Shown here: piece by piece, positions 43,907 to 52,072 of the stretch | Numbering within the stretch: the stretch's first letter is position 1 | Layout: each line of letters starts with the position of its first letter | From: Streptomyces sp. NBC_01275 | GTDB taxonomy: Bacteria; Actinomycetota; Actinomycetes; Streptomycetales; Streptomycetaceae | Direction of reading: 5' to 3' | DNA length: 64,000 nt | Assembly: GCF_026340655.1 (NCBI RefSeq) | Contig: NZ_JAPEOZ010000001.1 | Coordinates: 3,410,001 to 3,474,000, forward strand | Position numbers and translations under genes: made by a program | The notes under the pieces: generated by a model | Database searches by the model: none | What the model saw: the letters and a program-made list of their open reading frames with translations, nothing else | Told to the model about the DNA's origin: nothing

Positions 43907-44071
43907 CGAGTTCCCTTCGTGTCGGCTCGCCCCGTGGCGGCCTGTCCGCGTGTCGGCTTCCGTGCACCGGCTCGGCTGCCGAGCGTCGGCTGCCGTGTGT
44001 CGGCTTCCGTGTGTCGGCTTCCCGCGGAACGGCTCTCCACGGCTTTCTAGCCCCGCACCGAGGGCCCTGTC

Positions 44072-44107
44072 AATGTTTTGTCCAGACATTCGGACCAGCC
44101 CTTGACA
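44072..44107. promoter_or_regulatory. Candidate iol operator and promoter
   Basis: In the 232-base region between the divergent iolC and iolE-like genes, AATGT (44072-44076) and ACATT (44086-44090) form an inverted repeat around TTTGTCCAG. A -35-like TTGACA lies at 44102-44107, facing the iolE-like gene. A regulator binding here could control both arms. No iol regulator gene is inside the window. Confidence 0.45.
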
Positions 44108-44138
44108 CCCTCTTCGGGGAGACCGCACGCTGACGTCC

Positions 44139-45056
44139 ATGACGTCGTTGTCACCTCAGTCCTCACTCTCCCGCATCCGGATCGGATCGGCCCCCGACAG
44201 CTGGGGCGTCTGGTTCCCGGACGATCCCGCCCAGGTCCCCTGGCAGCGCTTCCTCGACGAGGTCGCGCAGTCCGGCTACGAGTGGATCGAGCTGGGCCCC
44301 TACGGCTATCTGCCGACCGACCCCGCCGTGCTCGCCGCCGAGACCGCGCAGCGCGGCCTGAAGGTGTCGGCGGGCACGGTGTTCACGGGCCTGCACCACG
44401 GCGAAGCCGTGTGGGACAAGACCTGGGCCCATGTCGCCGACAACGCCACGCTCGCGCAGGCGATGGGCGCGTCCCACCTGGTGGTCATCCCGTCGTTCTG
44501 GCGCGACGACAAGACCGGCGAGGTGCTCGAGCCGGACACGCTCACGCCCGAGCAGTGGCGCAACCTGACCTCGCTCACCGAGCGGCTCGGCAAGGAGGTG
44601 CGCGAGCGGTACGGCCTGCAGATCGTCGTCCACCCGCACGCCGACACCCACATCGACAGCGAGGAGAACGTCGTCCGCTTCCTCGACGGCACGGACTCGT
44701 CGCTGGTGTCGCTGTGCCTGGACACCGGGCACTACGCGTACTGCGGCGGCGACAGCGTCAAGCTGATCGAGACCTACGGCGAGCGGATCGGGTACCTGCA
44801 CCTCAAGCAGGTCGACCCGGAGATCCTCGCGGACGTGCGGGCGAACGAGGTGCCCTTCGGTCCGGCCGTCGGACGCGGTGTGATGTGCGAGCCGCCGACC
44901 GGTGTGCCCGCGCTGGGTCCCGTGCTGGAGGCCGCTCAGAAGCTGGACGTCGACCTCTTCGCGATCGTCGAGCAGGACATGTACCCCTGCGATCCGGACA
45001 AGCCTCTGCCGATCGCCCAGCGGACGCGAGCGTTCCTGCGCTCCTGCGGGGCGTAG
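44139..45056 (+). CDS. iolE: IolE-like inosose dehydratase / sugar phosphate isomerase-epimerase
   Basis: The 305-residue TIM-barrel protein has the IolE opening GSAPDSWGVWFPDDP, and metal ligands in VHPHADTHID, LCLDTGHYAYCGGD and YLHLKQVD. IolE dehydrates 2-keto-myo-inositol to the trihydroxycyclohexane dione used by IolD. It is divergent from the other iol genes. No near ribosome site precedes ATG 44139 (GGGGAG is 17 bases away), so the transcript may be leaderless or the start slightly off. Inositol dehydrogenase (IolG) is not in the window. Confidence 0.85.
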   Translation: MTSLSPQSSLSRIRIGSAPDSWGVWFPDDPAQVPWQRFLDEVAQSGYEWIELGPYGYLPTDPAVLAAETAQRGLKVSAGTVFTGLHHGEAVWDKTWAHVADNATLAQAMGASHLVVIPSFWRDDKTGEVLEPDTLTPEQWRNLTSLTERLGKEVRERYGLQIVVHPHADTHIDSEENVVRFLDGTDSSLVSLCLDTGHYAYCGGDSVKLIETYGERIGYLHLKQVDPEILADVRANEVPFGPAVGRGVMCEPPTGVPALGPVLEAAQKLDVDLFAIVEQDMYPCDPDKPLPIAQRTRAFLRSCGA

Positions 45057-45149
45057 CCCTCACGGTCTGGACCTGGTGACGTCGCGCTTCTTCCGTCCCT
45101 TCCGGTGCCGTAGCACCATGGGTGCCGTTCGGCGGCGCCGGGAGGGGCG

Positions 45150-46154
45150 ATGGCGGGTGCGGCGGCAGGTGCGGTGCGGGCCTGGTCCGGCCAGGGGCCC
45201 GGCGGCTCCTGGGAGTTCGCCCTCGCGGCTCCCCATCCGCGGCTGCGGCCCGGCGTGCTCGGCTACCGGGGGATCCGGCTCGCGATGAACCGGCCCCGGC
45301 GCAGGCTGGAGACGCCGATCGGGGCCGCGACGCTTCTGCTGGGCTTCGAGCACCCCGTCCGCATCTCGCGCGCGGGCCGCGCCCCGGACACCCTCCTGTC
45401 CGCGTACTGCGGGGCCACGACCACGCCGGCCGTCGGCGAGCACGGCGGACGGATGTCGGGCGTCGAGGTGCTGCTCACCCCCTGGGCGGGCTTCACCCTC
45501 TTCGGCACGCCCCAGCACGAGCTCGTCAACCGCACCGTCGACCCCGACGACCTCCCCCACGCCCTGGCCGCCCACCGGGCGGGCGAACCCCGGCGCAGCG
45601 TCGGCGAACTCGCCGCCTCCCTGGCCGCGTTGCCGAGCTGGGAGAAGCGGTTCGGGTTCCTCGACGATCTGCTCACCCACTGGTGGGAGGCCGGCACGCC
45701 GAGTTCGCAGCGGGTCGTGCGGGCCTGGTCGGAGCTGGTGCGGACGAACGGCGCGATACCGGTGCCCCGGCTCGCGGACGAGGTCGGCTGGAGCGTACGG
45801 CAGTTGGAGAACCGCTTCCGTGAGCAGATCGGGCTCGGTCCCAAGGCCGCGGCGCGCGTCCTGCGGCTGCAACGGGCCCGCCGTCTGCTGGCGGCCGGCC
45901 GGGGCGCGGCCGAGACGGCGGCGCTCTGCGGCTTCTACGACCAGGCGCATCTCAGCGGCGAGTTCAAGACGATGACCGGGTGCACACCCCGTGAGTTCGC
46001 GGCGGCCCGCCGACGGCCCTGGTCGACGTCGCCGGCGGCCGACCGGCTGAGCGGGGAGGCCACGAGCCTCGTCCTGCCGGCCCGGCCGACCGATCCGACG
46101 ACGGATTGGTCCGGACCGGGTGCGCTTTTTTCCAAGACCCGGCGGGTCGGCTGA
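45150..46154 (+). CDS. AraC-family transcriptional regulator
   Basis: This 334-residue regulator carries a C-terminal AraC-type double helix-turn-helix (about 190-290): IPVPRLADEVGWSVRQLENRFREQIG and ALCGFYDQAHLSGEFKTMTGCTPREF. The N-terminal 150 residues are a sensor domain of unknown ligand (RAWSGQGPGG, DTLLSAYCG). It follows the iolE-like gene by 93 bases in the same direction, but nothing shows it regulates inositol genes. Confidence 0.85.
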   Translation: MAGAAAGAVRAWSGQGPGGSWEFALAAPHPRLRPGVLGYRGIRLAMNRPRRRLETPIGAATLLLGFEHPVRISRAGRAPDTLLSAYCGATTTPAVGEHGGRMSGVEVLLTPWAGFTLFGTPQHELVNRTVDPDDLPHALAAHRAGEPRRSVGELAASLAALPSWEKRFGFLDDLLTHWWEAGTPSSQRVVRAWSELVRTNGAIPVPRLADEVGWSVRQLENRFREQIGLGPKAAARVLRLQRARRLLAAGRGAAETAALCGFYDQAHLSGEFKTMTGCTPREFAAARRRPWSTSPAADRLSGEATSLVLPARPTDPTTDWSGPGALFSKTRRVG

Positions 46155-46530
46155 ATGCAGGGTTGGGATCCGGCCAATCGATCCGGGGGAATGGCGGGGA
46201 AGCGGGGCAGGGCAGGACTCGTCGCAGCGAGCCCGGCCCTGCTCCTGCTCGCCGCCCGAGCCGAGGGCCGACCCTTTTCGAGGCGCTTGTCAACGCGCCC
46301 CTCCCACAGGCCCCGTGTGCGCCTTTGCGTCACCTGTGTCACAAATACCCCCTTCCTGTCACACATGTCGCGTGTACGCGGGCCTTGCGTCACACCCGGT
46401 CCACAGCCGCTTCCTCACGGTCACTCTGCGTCGTTCACCGGGCAACTGCTTGGTGATCGCCAGCGCAGCGCCGGGCTCCCCCGGGCGGCCTCCCGGCCGC
46501 CGCCCCCGCGCGCGCAGGGAGGTGCAGCTC
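46155..46530. promoter_or_regulatory. 376-base intergenic region with repeated TGTCAC-type boxes
   Basis: Between the AraC gene and the small DNA-binding protein there is no convincing coding frame. At 46325-46393 are four similar boxes: TTGCGTCAC (46325 and 46385) and TGTCACA (46337 and 46357). They lie about 140-200 bases before the small gene. The segment 46335-46370 is also AT-rich for this genome, fitting a promoter. Confidence 0.45.
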
Positions 46531-46731
46531 ATGACCGACCGAAGGCTCTGGTCCTACAAGGAGATCGCGGCACACATCAAGGTGCAGCCGGACACCGTAC
46601 GGTCCTACCGCAAGCACGGACTGCTGCCCTCGCCCGACCACGTCGAGGGCGGCAAGCCCTACTGGTACGCCGAAACCGTCCGCGCCTGGGTCGCCTCCCG
46701 GCCCGGCAACCGGGGCCGCAGACTCGACTGA
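46531..46731 (+). CDS. Small MerR/BldC-like DNA-binding protein
   Basis: This 66-residue protein is a single winged helix-turn-helix: WSYKEIAAHIKVQPDTVRSYRKHGLLPSP, then a short wing and YWYAETVRAWVASRPG. The layout matches excisionase-like and BldC-like MerR-superfamily proteins, which bind direct repeats cooperatively. GGGAGG precedes ATG 46531. It has its own promoter region with repeated boxes, so autoregulation is possible. Confidence 0.8.
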   Translation: MTDRRLWSYKEIAAHIKVQPDTVRSYRKHGLLPSPDHVEGGKPYWYAETVRAWVASRPGNRGRRLD

Positions 46732-46842
46732 CCGTTCCTCTGTCCTCTGCATCTCTGCCCCTCTGTCCCCGTGCCCCACCTCCGCGTGGGGCACGGTCCT
46801 GTCGGATGCGGTGCGGTGGGGCGCCGTGTGATGCATGGCTTC

Positions 46843-47886
46843 TCAGCTCCACGGCTCGATGACCGTCACGCCCGCCCCGGGCGCCGAGCCCAGCGCCGCC
46901 AGGGCGGCCGGGGTCGCGTCCAGCGTGATCGTGGACGTGACCAGCAGGTCGGGGCGCAGTACGCCCGCCCTGACCAGCTCCAGCATCTCCGGGTAGGCGT
47001 GGGCGGCCATGCCGTGGCTGCCGAGGAGTTCCAGCTCGAGAGCGATGGCGCGGGCCAGGGGGACGGGGGTCGTGCCGTCCGCCGAAGGCAGCAGGCCGAC
47101 CTGGACATGGCGGCCGCGGCGGCGCAGGCCGTTGACGGAGGCGGCGCAGGTGGCGGGGGAGCCCAGGGCGTCGAGGGAGAGCTGGGCGCCACCCCCGGTC
47201 AGCTCACGGACCGCCGCCGCGGTGTCCGGCGTCCGCGTCGCGTCCACACACTCCGCCGCGCCGAACGCCCGCGCCAGCTCCAGCGCCTTCGGCGATACGT
47301 CCACGGCGATCACCCTGGCTCCCGAGGCCGCCGCGATCATCACCGCCGAGAGGCCCACGCCTCCGCAGCCGTGGACCACCGTCCACTCCCCCGCCGCGAC
47401 CCGGCCCTGGTGCACGACCGCCCGGAACGCGGTGGCGAACCGGCAGCCGAGCGAGGCCGCGGTGGCGTAGGACAGGCCGTCCGGGATCGCGACCAGGTTC
47501 ACGTCGGCGTGGTCCAGGGCCACGTACTGGGCGAAGGAGCCCCAGTGGGTGAAGCCGGGCTGGGTCTGGCGTTCGCACACCTGGTGGTCGCCGGCCGCGC
47601 AGGACGGGCAGCTCCCGCAGCCGCAGACGAAGGGGACGGTGACCCGGTCGCCGGGCTTCCAGCCGGTGACCCGGTCGCCGACCTCCGCCACGACTCCGGC
47701 GAGTTCATGACCGGGGACGTGCGGCAGGGCGATGTCCGGGTCGTGGCCCGCCCAGCCGTGCCAGTCGCTGCGGCACAGGCCGGTGGCCTCGACGCGCACC
47801 ACGACCCCGTGGCCGGCGGGCCGGGGGTCGGCCACCTCCCGCACCTCGGCCGGCTCCCCGAACCGTTCGAACACCACAGCCCGCAT
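46843..47886 (-). CDS. Zinc-dependent alcohol dehydrogenase
   Basis: This 347-residue medium-chain dehydrogenase has the catalytic zinc site GLCRSDWHGW and GHELAG. Four structural-zinc cysteines are in CGCGSCPSCAAGDHQVC, and GCGGVGLSAV forms the NAD(P) fold. ATG 47886 has AGGGAG seven bases before it. The substrate cannot be read from the sequence. It stands alone, ahead of and in line with the leftward MMPL gene. Confidence 0.85.
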   Translation of the reverse strand: MRAVVFERFGEPAEVREVADPRPAGHGVVVRVEATGLCRSDWHGWAGHDPDIALPHVPGHELAGVVAEVGDRVTGWKPGDRVTVPFVCGCGSCPSCAAGDHQVCERQTQPGFTHWGSFAQYVALDHADVNLVAIPDGLSYATAASLGCRFATAFRAVVHQGRVAAGEWTVVHGCGGVGLSAVMIAAASGARVIAVDVSPKALELARAFGAAECVDATRTPDTAAAVRELTGGGAQLSLDALGSPATCAASVNGLRRRGRHVQVGLLPSADGTTPVPLARAIALELELLGSHGMAAHAYPEMLELVRAGVLRPDLLVTSTITLDATPAALAALGSAPGAGVTVIEPWS

Positions 47887-47963
47887 CCACGACTCCCTGC
47901 TCTTCCGGCTCCGGGGCGCTTGGCGGCGCCCCGGAGAGATCCCTACGAACGCTAGGGCCTGCG

Positions 47964-50213
47964 CTAGCTGGACGCACCCACCGTGTCCCGGTCCCCCTGG
48001 TCCCGGTCCTCGCGGTCCCGGTCCCGTTCCTCCCGGGGAACCGGCGTCGACTCCCCCTCGCTCAGCCCGAACCGCTGGTGGAACCTGCGCAACGGCGCCG
48101 GCGCCCACCAGGTGGCCTCGCCCGTCAGGCGCATGACGGCCGGGACCAGAAGGCTGCGGACCACCATCGCGTCCATCAGGACCGCCAGGGCGATGCCGAG
48201 GCCGAGCATCTTGGTGTTGGTGACGCGCGAGGTGCCTATCGCGACCATCACCACGGCCAGGATGACGGCCGCCGCCGTGATCAGACCGCCCGTGCGCTGC
48301 AGGCCGAGACGGACCGCCCGCTCATGGTCGCCGGTGCGGTCGTACTCCTCCTTGATGCGGGAGAGCAGGAACACGCCGTAGTCCATGGAGAGGCCGAAGG
48401 CCACGCAGAACATCAGGACGGGGAGCGTGGTCTCTATGGAGCCGGGGCTGGTGAAGCCGAGCAGGCCGGAGAGGTGGCCGTCCTGGAAGACCCAGACCAC
48501 CGCGCCGAACATCGCCGTCAGGCTGAGCGCGTTGAGCAGCACGGCCTGGAGCGGGATCACGACGCTGCCGGTGAGCAGGAAGACCAGGAGCAGGGTGACG
48601 ATCGCGATGAAGGCCGCCGCCCAGGGCAGTTGGGAGCCGATCGCGTGCTTGGAGTCGACCAGGACGGCGGCCGTGCCGGTCACCTTGGTGTCGAAGGGGG
48701 CCTGGGCGGCGCGCAGGTCGCCGACCAGCCTCTGGGCCGCGTCGTCGACGGACTCGCCCTTGGGCTGCACCGTGAAGTACGCCGAGTCGCCGTTCACCAA
48801 CGGGCCGTCCACCCGGGCCACTTCGGGCAGGGCGGCGATGCGCTCCTTGTAGGCCGTGTACTGGGCCTGGGTCGCCCTGCCCTCGGCGAGGACCTCCAGA
48901 CCGCCGCCGGGGCTGCCCGGGAAGCCGTCCCTGATGTGCTGCTGGACGACGTGGGACTCGGCGGAGGAGGGCAGTTGGCGGTCGTCGGCCGTGCCGAACC
49001 TCACGCCCAGGAAGGGCAGCCCGAGGAGGACGAGGACGGCGGTGGTCCCGAGGGCGAAGAAGGGGGCCCGGCGCATGACGAGGCTCGCCGTGCGCGTCCA
49101 CCCCTTGCCGCCCTCCTGCCCGGAGGGCCTGCCGTCGGCGGATCGGCCGCCCCGGCGGAACGCCTTGCGCAGGTCCAGGGAGTTGACCCGGTCGCCGAGC
49201 AGGACGAGCGCCGCCGGGAGCAGGATCAGGGCGGCCGCGGCGGCCAGCAGGACGACCGCCATGCCGGCGTAGGCGAAGGACCGCAGGAAGTACTGCGGGA
49301 AGACGAGCATCGCCGCCAGGGACACGGCGACCGTGAGCGCGGAGAACAGCACGGTGCGGCCGGCCGTGCGCAGGGTGGCGGCGATGGCGGCCGGCGGCTC
49401 GGCGCCCGTGGCGAGTTCCTCGCGGAAGCGGCGGACGATGAACAGCGCGTAGTCGACGGCGAGGCCGAGGCCCAGGGCCGTGGTGAGGTTCATCGCGAAG
49501 ACGGAGACGTCGGTGAACTCCGTGAGGCCGCGCAGGACCGCGTTGGTGCCGAGGATCGCGACGATGCCGATGCCCAGGGGCAGCAGGGCGGCGATCGCGC
49601 TGCCGAAGACCATCACCAGCAGCACCAGCGTGATCGGCAGGGCGATCATCTCGGCGCGGGTCAGGTCCTCCTGGATGATCGTCTGCATCTCGTGCCGCAC
49701 GGCGACGATGCCGCCGATCCTCACCTCCACCGGACCGTGCGTGCCGCGGAGCGTGGGCGCGATGCGGTCGAGGGTCTCGCCCATCGCCTTCTCGTCGCCG
49801 GTGATACGGGCCGCTATCAGCGCCTCGTGGCCGTCCTCGGCGCGCAGGGCGGGCGACCGCGACTGCCAGTAGGAGCCGACGCCCACGACGCCCTTCTCGT
49901 CGGCCAGGCGCGCGGCCAGCCGGTTCGCCTCGGCGGCGACGGCCGGGGCGTCGACCGAGGCGGCTCCGGAGTCGACCAGGAGCAGCAGATTGGGCTGGGA
50001 GTCCGGGAACTCGCGCTCCAGGGCCTTGGTCGCGTACGTGGACTGGGCGTCCGGGTCCTCCCAGCCGCCGCTGCCCAGTCGGTCGGCCACCCCGCTGCCG
50101 GCCAGCACCGCGAGCACGGTGAGCACCAGGGCCGCGAGGAGCGACAACCGAGGGCGGGAGGTCACGAGGCGGGTCCAGCGTCCGCCGCGGGACGGGATCT
50201 TGACTTCGGTCAT
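47964..50213 (-). CDS. MMPL/RND family transporter
   Basis: The 749-residue protein has the two-fold MMPL layout: one N-terminal helix, a soluble loop, five helices, and then the same again from about residue 370. The marks are GLGLAVDYALFIVRRFREEL in the first half and AFGLSMDYGVFLLSRIKEEYD in the second. Such proteins export lipids or drugs using proton flow. It is divergent from a TetR gene with a large dyad between them, so it is likely repressed by that regulator. Confidence 0.9.
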   Translation of the reverse strand: MTEVKIPSRGGRWTRLVTSRPRLSLLAALVLTVLAVLAGSGVADRLGSGGWEDPDAQSTYATKALEREFPDSQPNLLLLVDSGAASVDAPAVAAEANRLAARLADEKGVVGVGSYWQSRSPALRAEDGHEALIAARITGDEKAMGETLDRIAPTLRGTHGPVEVRIGGIVAVRHEMQTIIQEDLTRAEMIALPITLVLLVMVFGSAIAALLPLGIGIVAILGTNAVLRGLTEFTDVSVFAMNLTTALGLGLAVDYALFIVRRFREELATGAEPPAAIAATLRTAGRTVLFSALTVAVSLAAMLVFPQYFLRSFAYAGMAVVLLAAAAALILLPAALVLLGDRVNSLDLRKAFRRGGRSADGRPSGQEGGKGWTRTASLVMRRAPFFALGTTAVLVLLGLPFLGVRFGTADDRQLPSSAESHVVQQHIRDGFPGSPGGGLEVLAEGRATQAQYTAYKERIAALPEVARVDGPLVNGDSAYFTVQPKGESVDDAAQRLVGDLRAAQAPFDTKVTGTAAVLVDSKHAIGSQLPWAAAFIAIVTLLLVFLLTGSVVIPLQAVLLNALSLTAMFGAVVWVFQDGHLSGLLGFTSPGSIETTLPVLMFCVAFGLSMDYGVFLLSRIKEEYDRTGDHERAVRLGLQRTGGLITAAAVILAVVMVAIGTSRVTNTKMLGLGIALAVLMDAMVVRSLLVPAVMRLTGEATWWAPAPLRRFHQRFGLSEGESTPVPREERDRDREDRDQGDRDTVGASS

Positions 50214-50252
50214 CGTGCGGTGTCCCCTTCACCGAGAAAGCCGTAAAATGGA

Positions 50253-50309
50253 AAACACGAGATAGCGCTCGCGTTTCCGAGTCCAGAATGCGAGCGACCA
50301 CTCGTGTTT
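50253..50309. promoter_or_regulatory. 57-bp symmetric TetR-type operator
   Basis: AAACACGAG (50253-50261) is the inverse of CTCGTGTTT (50301-50309). Inside, GCTCGC (50267-50272) is the inverse of GCGAGC (50290-50295), and both gaps between arms are exactly five bases. It lies between the divergent MMPL and TetR genes, where it could repress both. Confidence 0.7.
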
Positions 50310-50341
50310 GTCAACCGTGTGCGAGAAACTGGGGATGACGC

Positions 50342-50995
50342 GTGCCCGAGAACCAGGAGAAGGAGCAGCCGCGCCGGCGTCAGGCGCGCGGCGAGCGGCG
50401 CATCGCCCAGCTCCTCGAGGCCGCCGCGTCCGTCTTCTGCACCACCGGCTACACGGCCGCCAGCACCAACGCCATCGCCCGCGAGGCGGGCGTCTCGCCT
50501 GGCACGCTCTACCAGTTCTTCCCGAACAAGGAAGCCATCGCCATCGAGCTGGGCGACCGGCTCATGCACGAGATGCGCGACGCCTACGGCGAGGCGCTCG
50601 CCCCGATCGACCCCGCGACCCCGCTGGAGGAGGCCGTCGGCGGGGCCGTCGACCGGTTCATCGCGTTCAACTGCGACCATCCGGTGTTCTTCGCGCTGAT
50701 GCACGGCCCCGACATCCCGGGCCGCATCGCCGAGGACCACGACGCGCTGCACGCCACGCTGCTCTCCCGTATCGAGGGCCTGCTCTCCTCCCTCCTGCCC
50801 GACGCACCCCCCGCCGACCTCGCCCGCACCGCCCAGATGTGCCTGGGCCTGTACAAGGCGGGCCTGGAGCTGGTCCTGGGCCACGAGGGCGCCGAGCGCG
50901 ACGCGTACGTCCAGGAGCTGAAGCACGTCCTGATCCGCTACCTGGAACCGCTCGTCGGCGCCCGCCTCGGAACCGGCCTCGCCAGGACGCCGTAG
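50342..50995 (+). CDS. TetR-family repressor
   Basis: The 217-residue regulator has a classic N-terminal helix-turn-helix (about 15-62: RIAQLLEAAASVFCTTGYTAASTNAIAREAGVSPGTLYQFFPNKEAI, shown here only by key residues TLYQFF). A C-terminal ligand pocket of the TetR_C type follows. GTG 50342 is used, with GGGG about seven bases upstream. It probably represses itself and the MMPL transporter through the dyad at 50253-50309. Confidence 0.85.
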   Translation: MPENQEKEQPRRRQARGERRIAQLLEAAASVFCTTGYTAASTNAIAREAGVSPGTLYQFFPNKEAIAIELGDRLMHEMRDAYGEALAPIDPATPLEEAVGGAVDRFIAFNCDHPVFFALMHGPDIPGRIAEDHDALHATLLSRIEGLLSSLLPDAPPADLARTAQMCLGLYKAGLELVLGHEGAERDAYVQELKHVLIRYLEPLVGARLGTGLARTP

Positions 50996-51044
50996 CCGAT
51001 CCCGCTCGGCAGCCTCCCGGCGCCCGTGACCTGACGAGGAGGCG

Positions 51045-51620
51045 GTGAAGCTCGGCGCACTGATGTTCGCGCTGCGCCGACAGACCCGGATCCACGGAAG
51101 GCAGGCCGGGCCGGCGCTCGGCGCGAGCGCGGGCTTCGGCTTCGCGGCTGCGGAGAGCGCCGGGCACGCCTTCAACCGGCCGTCTCGACGGACGGCGTCG
51201 ATCCGCGCGCCCTGCTGGGGCGAGCACCCCGCGCGGGATGCTCGCCCCCTTCGGGCACGGCCTGTGGACGGCGATCGCGGGCGGCGCGCCGTCGGCGCAC
51301 CGCCGCCCGAACGGACGCTTCCGCTTCTCCGCGCCCGTCATCGGCGCCCGTCATCGGCGCCTGTCGTCGGCATCCGTCTCGGCGTCTGGCTGCCGCACGC
51401 GCCGTGGGACTCCACGCACGGCGTCGCGATCTGGCTGGCGGCGCGGCGGACCGCGACCGGCCTGGGAGGGACAAGCGGCTGTTCGCCGAGGGGTGCATCC
51501 CGCGGCCGACCGCCGAGCAGGAGCATCTGTTCACGCTGTTCCCGGTCGGCGGAACGGCCCTGGCGTCCCCGCTCGGGGTGGCCTGGGTGCGCTCGTCGGC
51601 GCGCCGTGATCCTTCTTGGG
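51045..51620 (+). pseudogene. Decayed PrsW-family intramembrane protease gene
   Basis: No single frame is open as a real gene, but pieces of a PrsW-type protein appear in order on the + strand in three frames. They are GFGFAAAESAGHAFN (frame of 51045), then MLAPFGHGLWTAIAGG (51238, another frame), then LPHAPWDSTHGVAIW (back in the first frame), then EQEHLFTLF and SPLGVAWVRSS (third frame, near 51530). PrsW proteins are membrane metalloproteases whose conserved Glu and His residues sit in such segments. At least three frameshifts are needed. The N-terminal helices are missing. Confidence 0.7.
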
Positions 51621-51623
51621 GAA

Positions 51624-51640
51624 ATACCCCCTAGGGGTAT
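51624..51640. promoter_or_regulatory. CsoR-type copper operator
   Basis: ATACCCC (51624-51630) CTA GGGGTAT (51634-51640) is a near-perfect palindrome of the kind bound by CsoR copper-sensing repressors in actinobacteria. It is 66 bases before the copper chaperone gene. CsoR itself is not in the window. Confidence 0.85.
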
Positions 51641-51705
51641 AGGGTGGGTATCGGAAGGCCCCTCGCGGCCTCACCGACCCCACATGCCTCGACGAGGAGA
51701 ACGAC

Positions 51706-51948
51706 ATGACCGCGCAAACCGACACTCCGGGCACCGTCACCGCCGTCTACAAGGTGAGCGGCATGAGCTGCGGCCACTGTGAGGGCGCCGTCTCCGGCGA
51801 GCTCTCCGAGCTGCCCGGCGTCACCTCGGTGAAGGCCGTCGCCTCGGCCGGCGAGGTCACGGTCGTCTCCACCGCCGCCCTCGACGAGGAGGCCGTGCGC
51901 GCGGCCGTCGACGAGGCCGGCTTCGAGCTGGTCGGCCGCGAGGCCTGA
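51706..51948 (+). CDS. copZ: Copper chaperone, heavy-metal-associated domain (CopZ-like)
   Basis: This 80-residue protein is a single HMA domain with the metal site MSCGHC near residue 22. It should hand Cu(I) to the ATPase CopA downstream. GAGGAG lies six bases before ATG 51706, and the CsoR-type site lies just upstream. Confidence 0.9.
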   Translation: MTAQTDTPGTVTAVYKVSGMSCGHCEGAVSGELSELPGVTSVKAVASAGEVTVVSTAALDEEAVRAAVDEAGFELVGREA

Positions 51949-52072
51949 GGCCCCCCTTCTGCACCCCCTCTCCGCACCCCCTCTCCGCACCACCCCTTCC
52001 TCCACCCACCGGGCCGTACCGACCAGCTGATACTGGTTCCGTGCGGCCCGGCCAGCTTCCTGGAGTACGGAC

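Noticed and set aside
46195..46255. A possible terminator hairpin after the AraC gene
   Set aside because: Only about seven bases pair (GCAGGGC with GCCCTGC) across a long loop with no T-run, so it is too weak to call.
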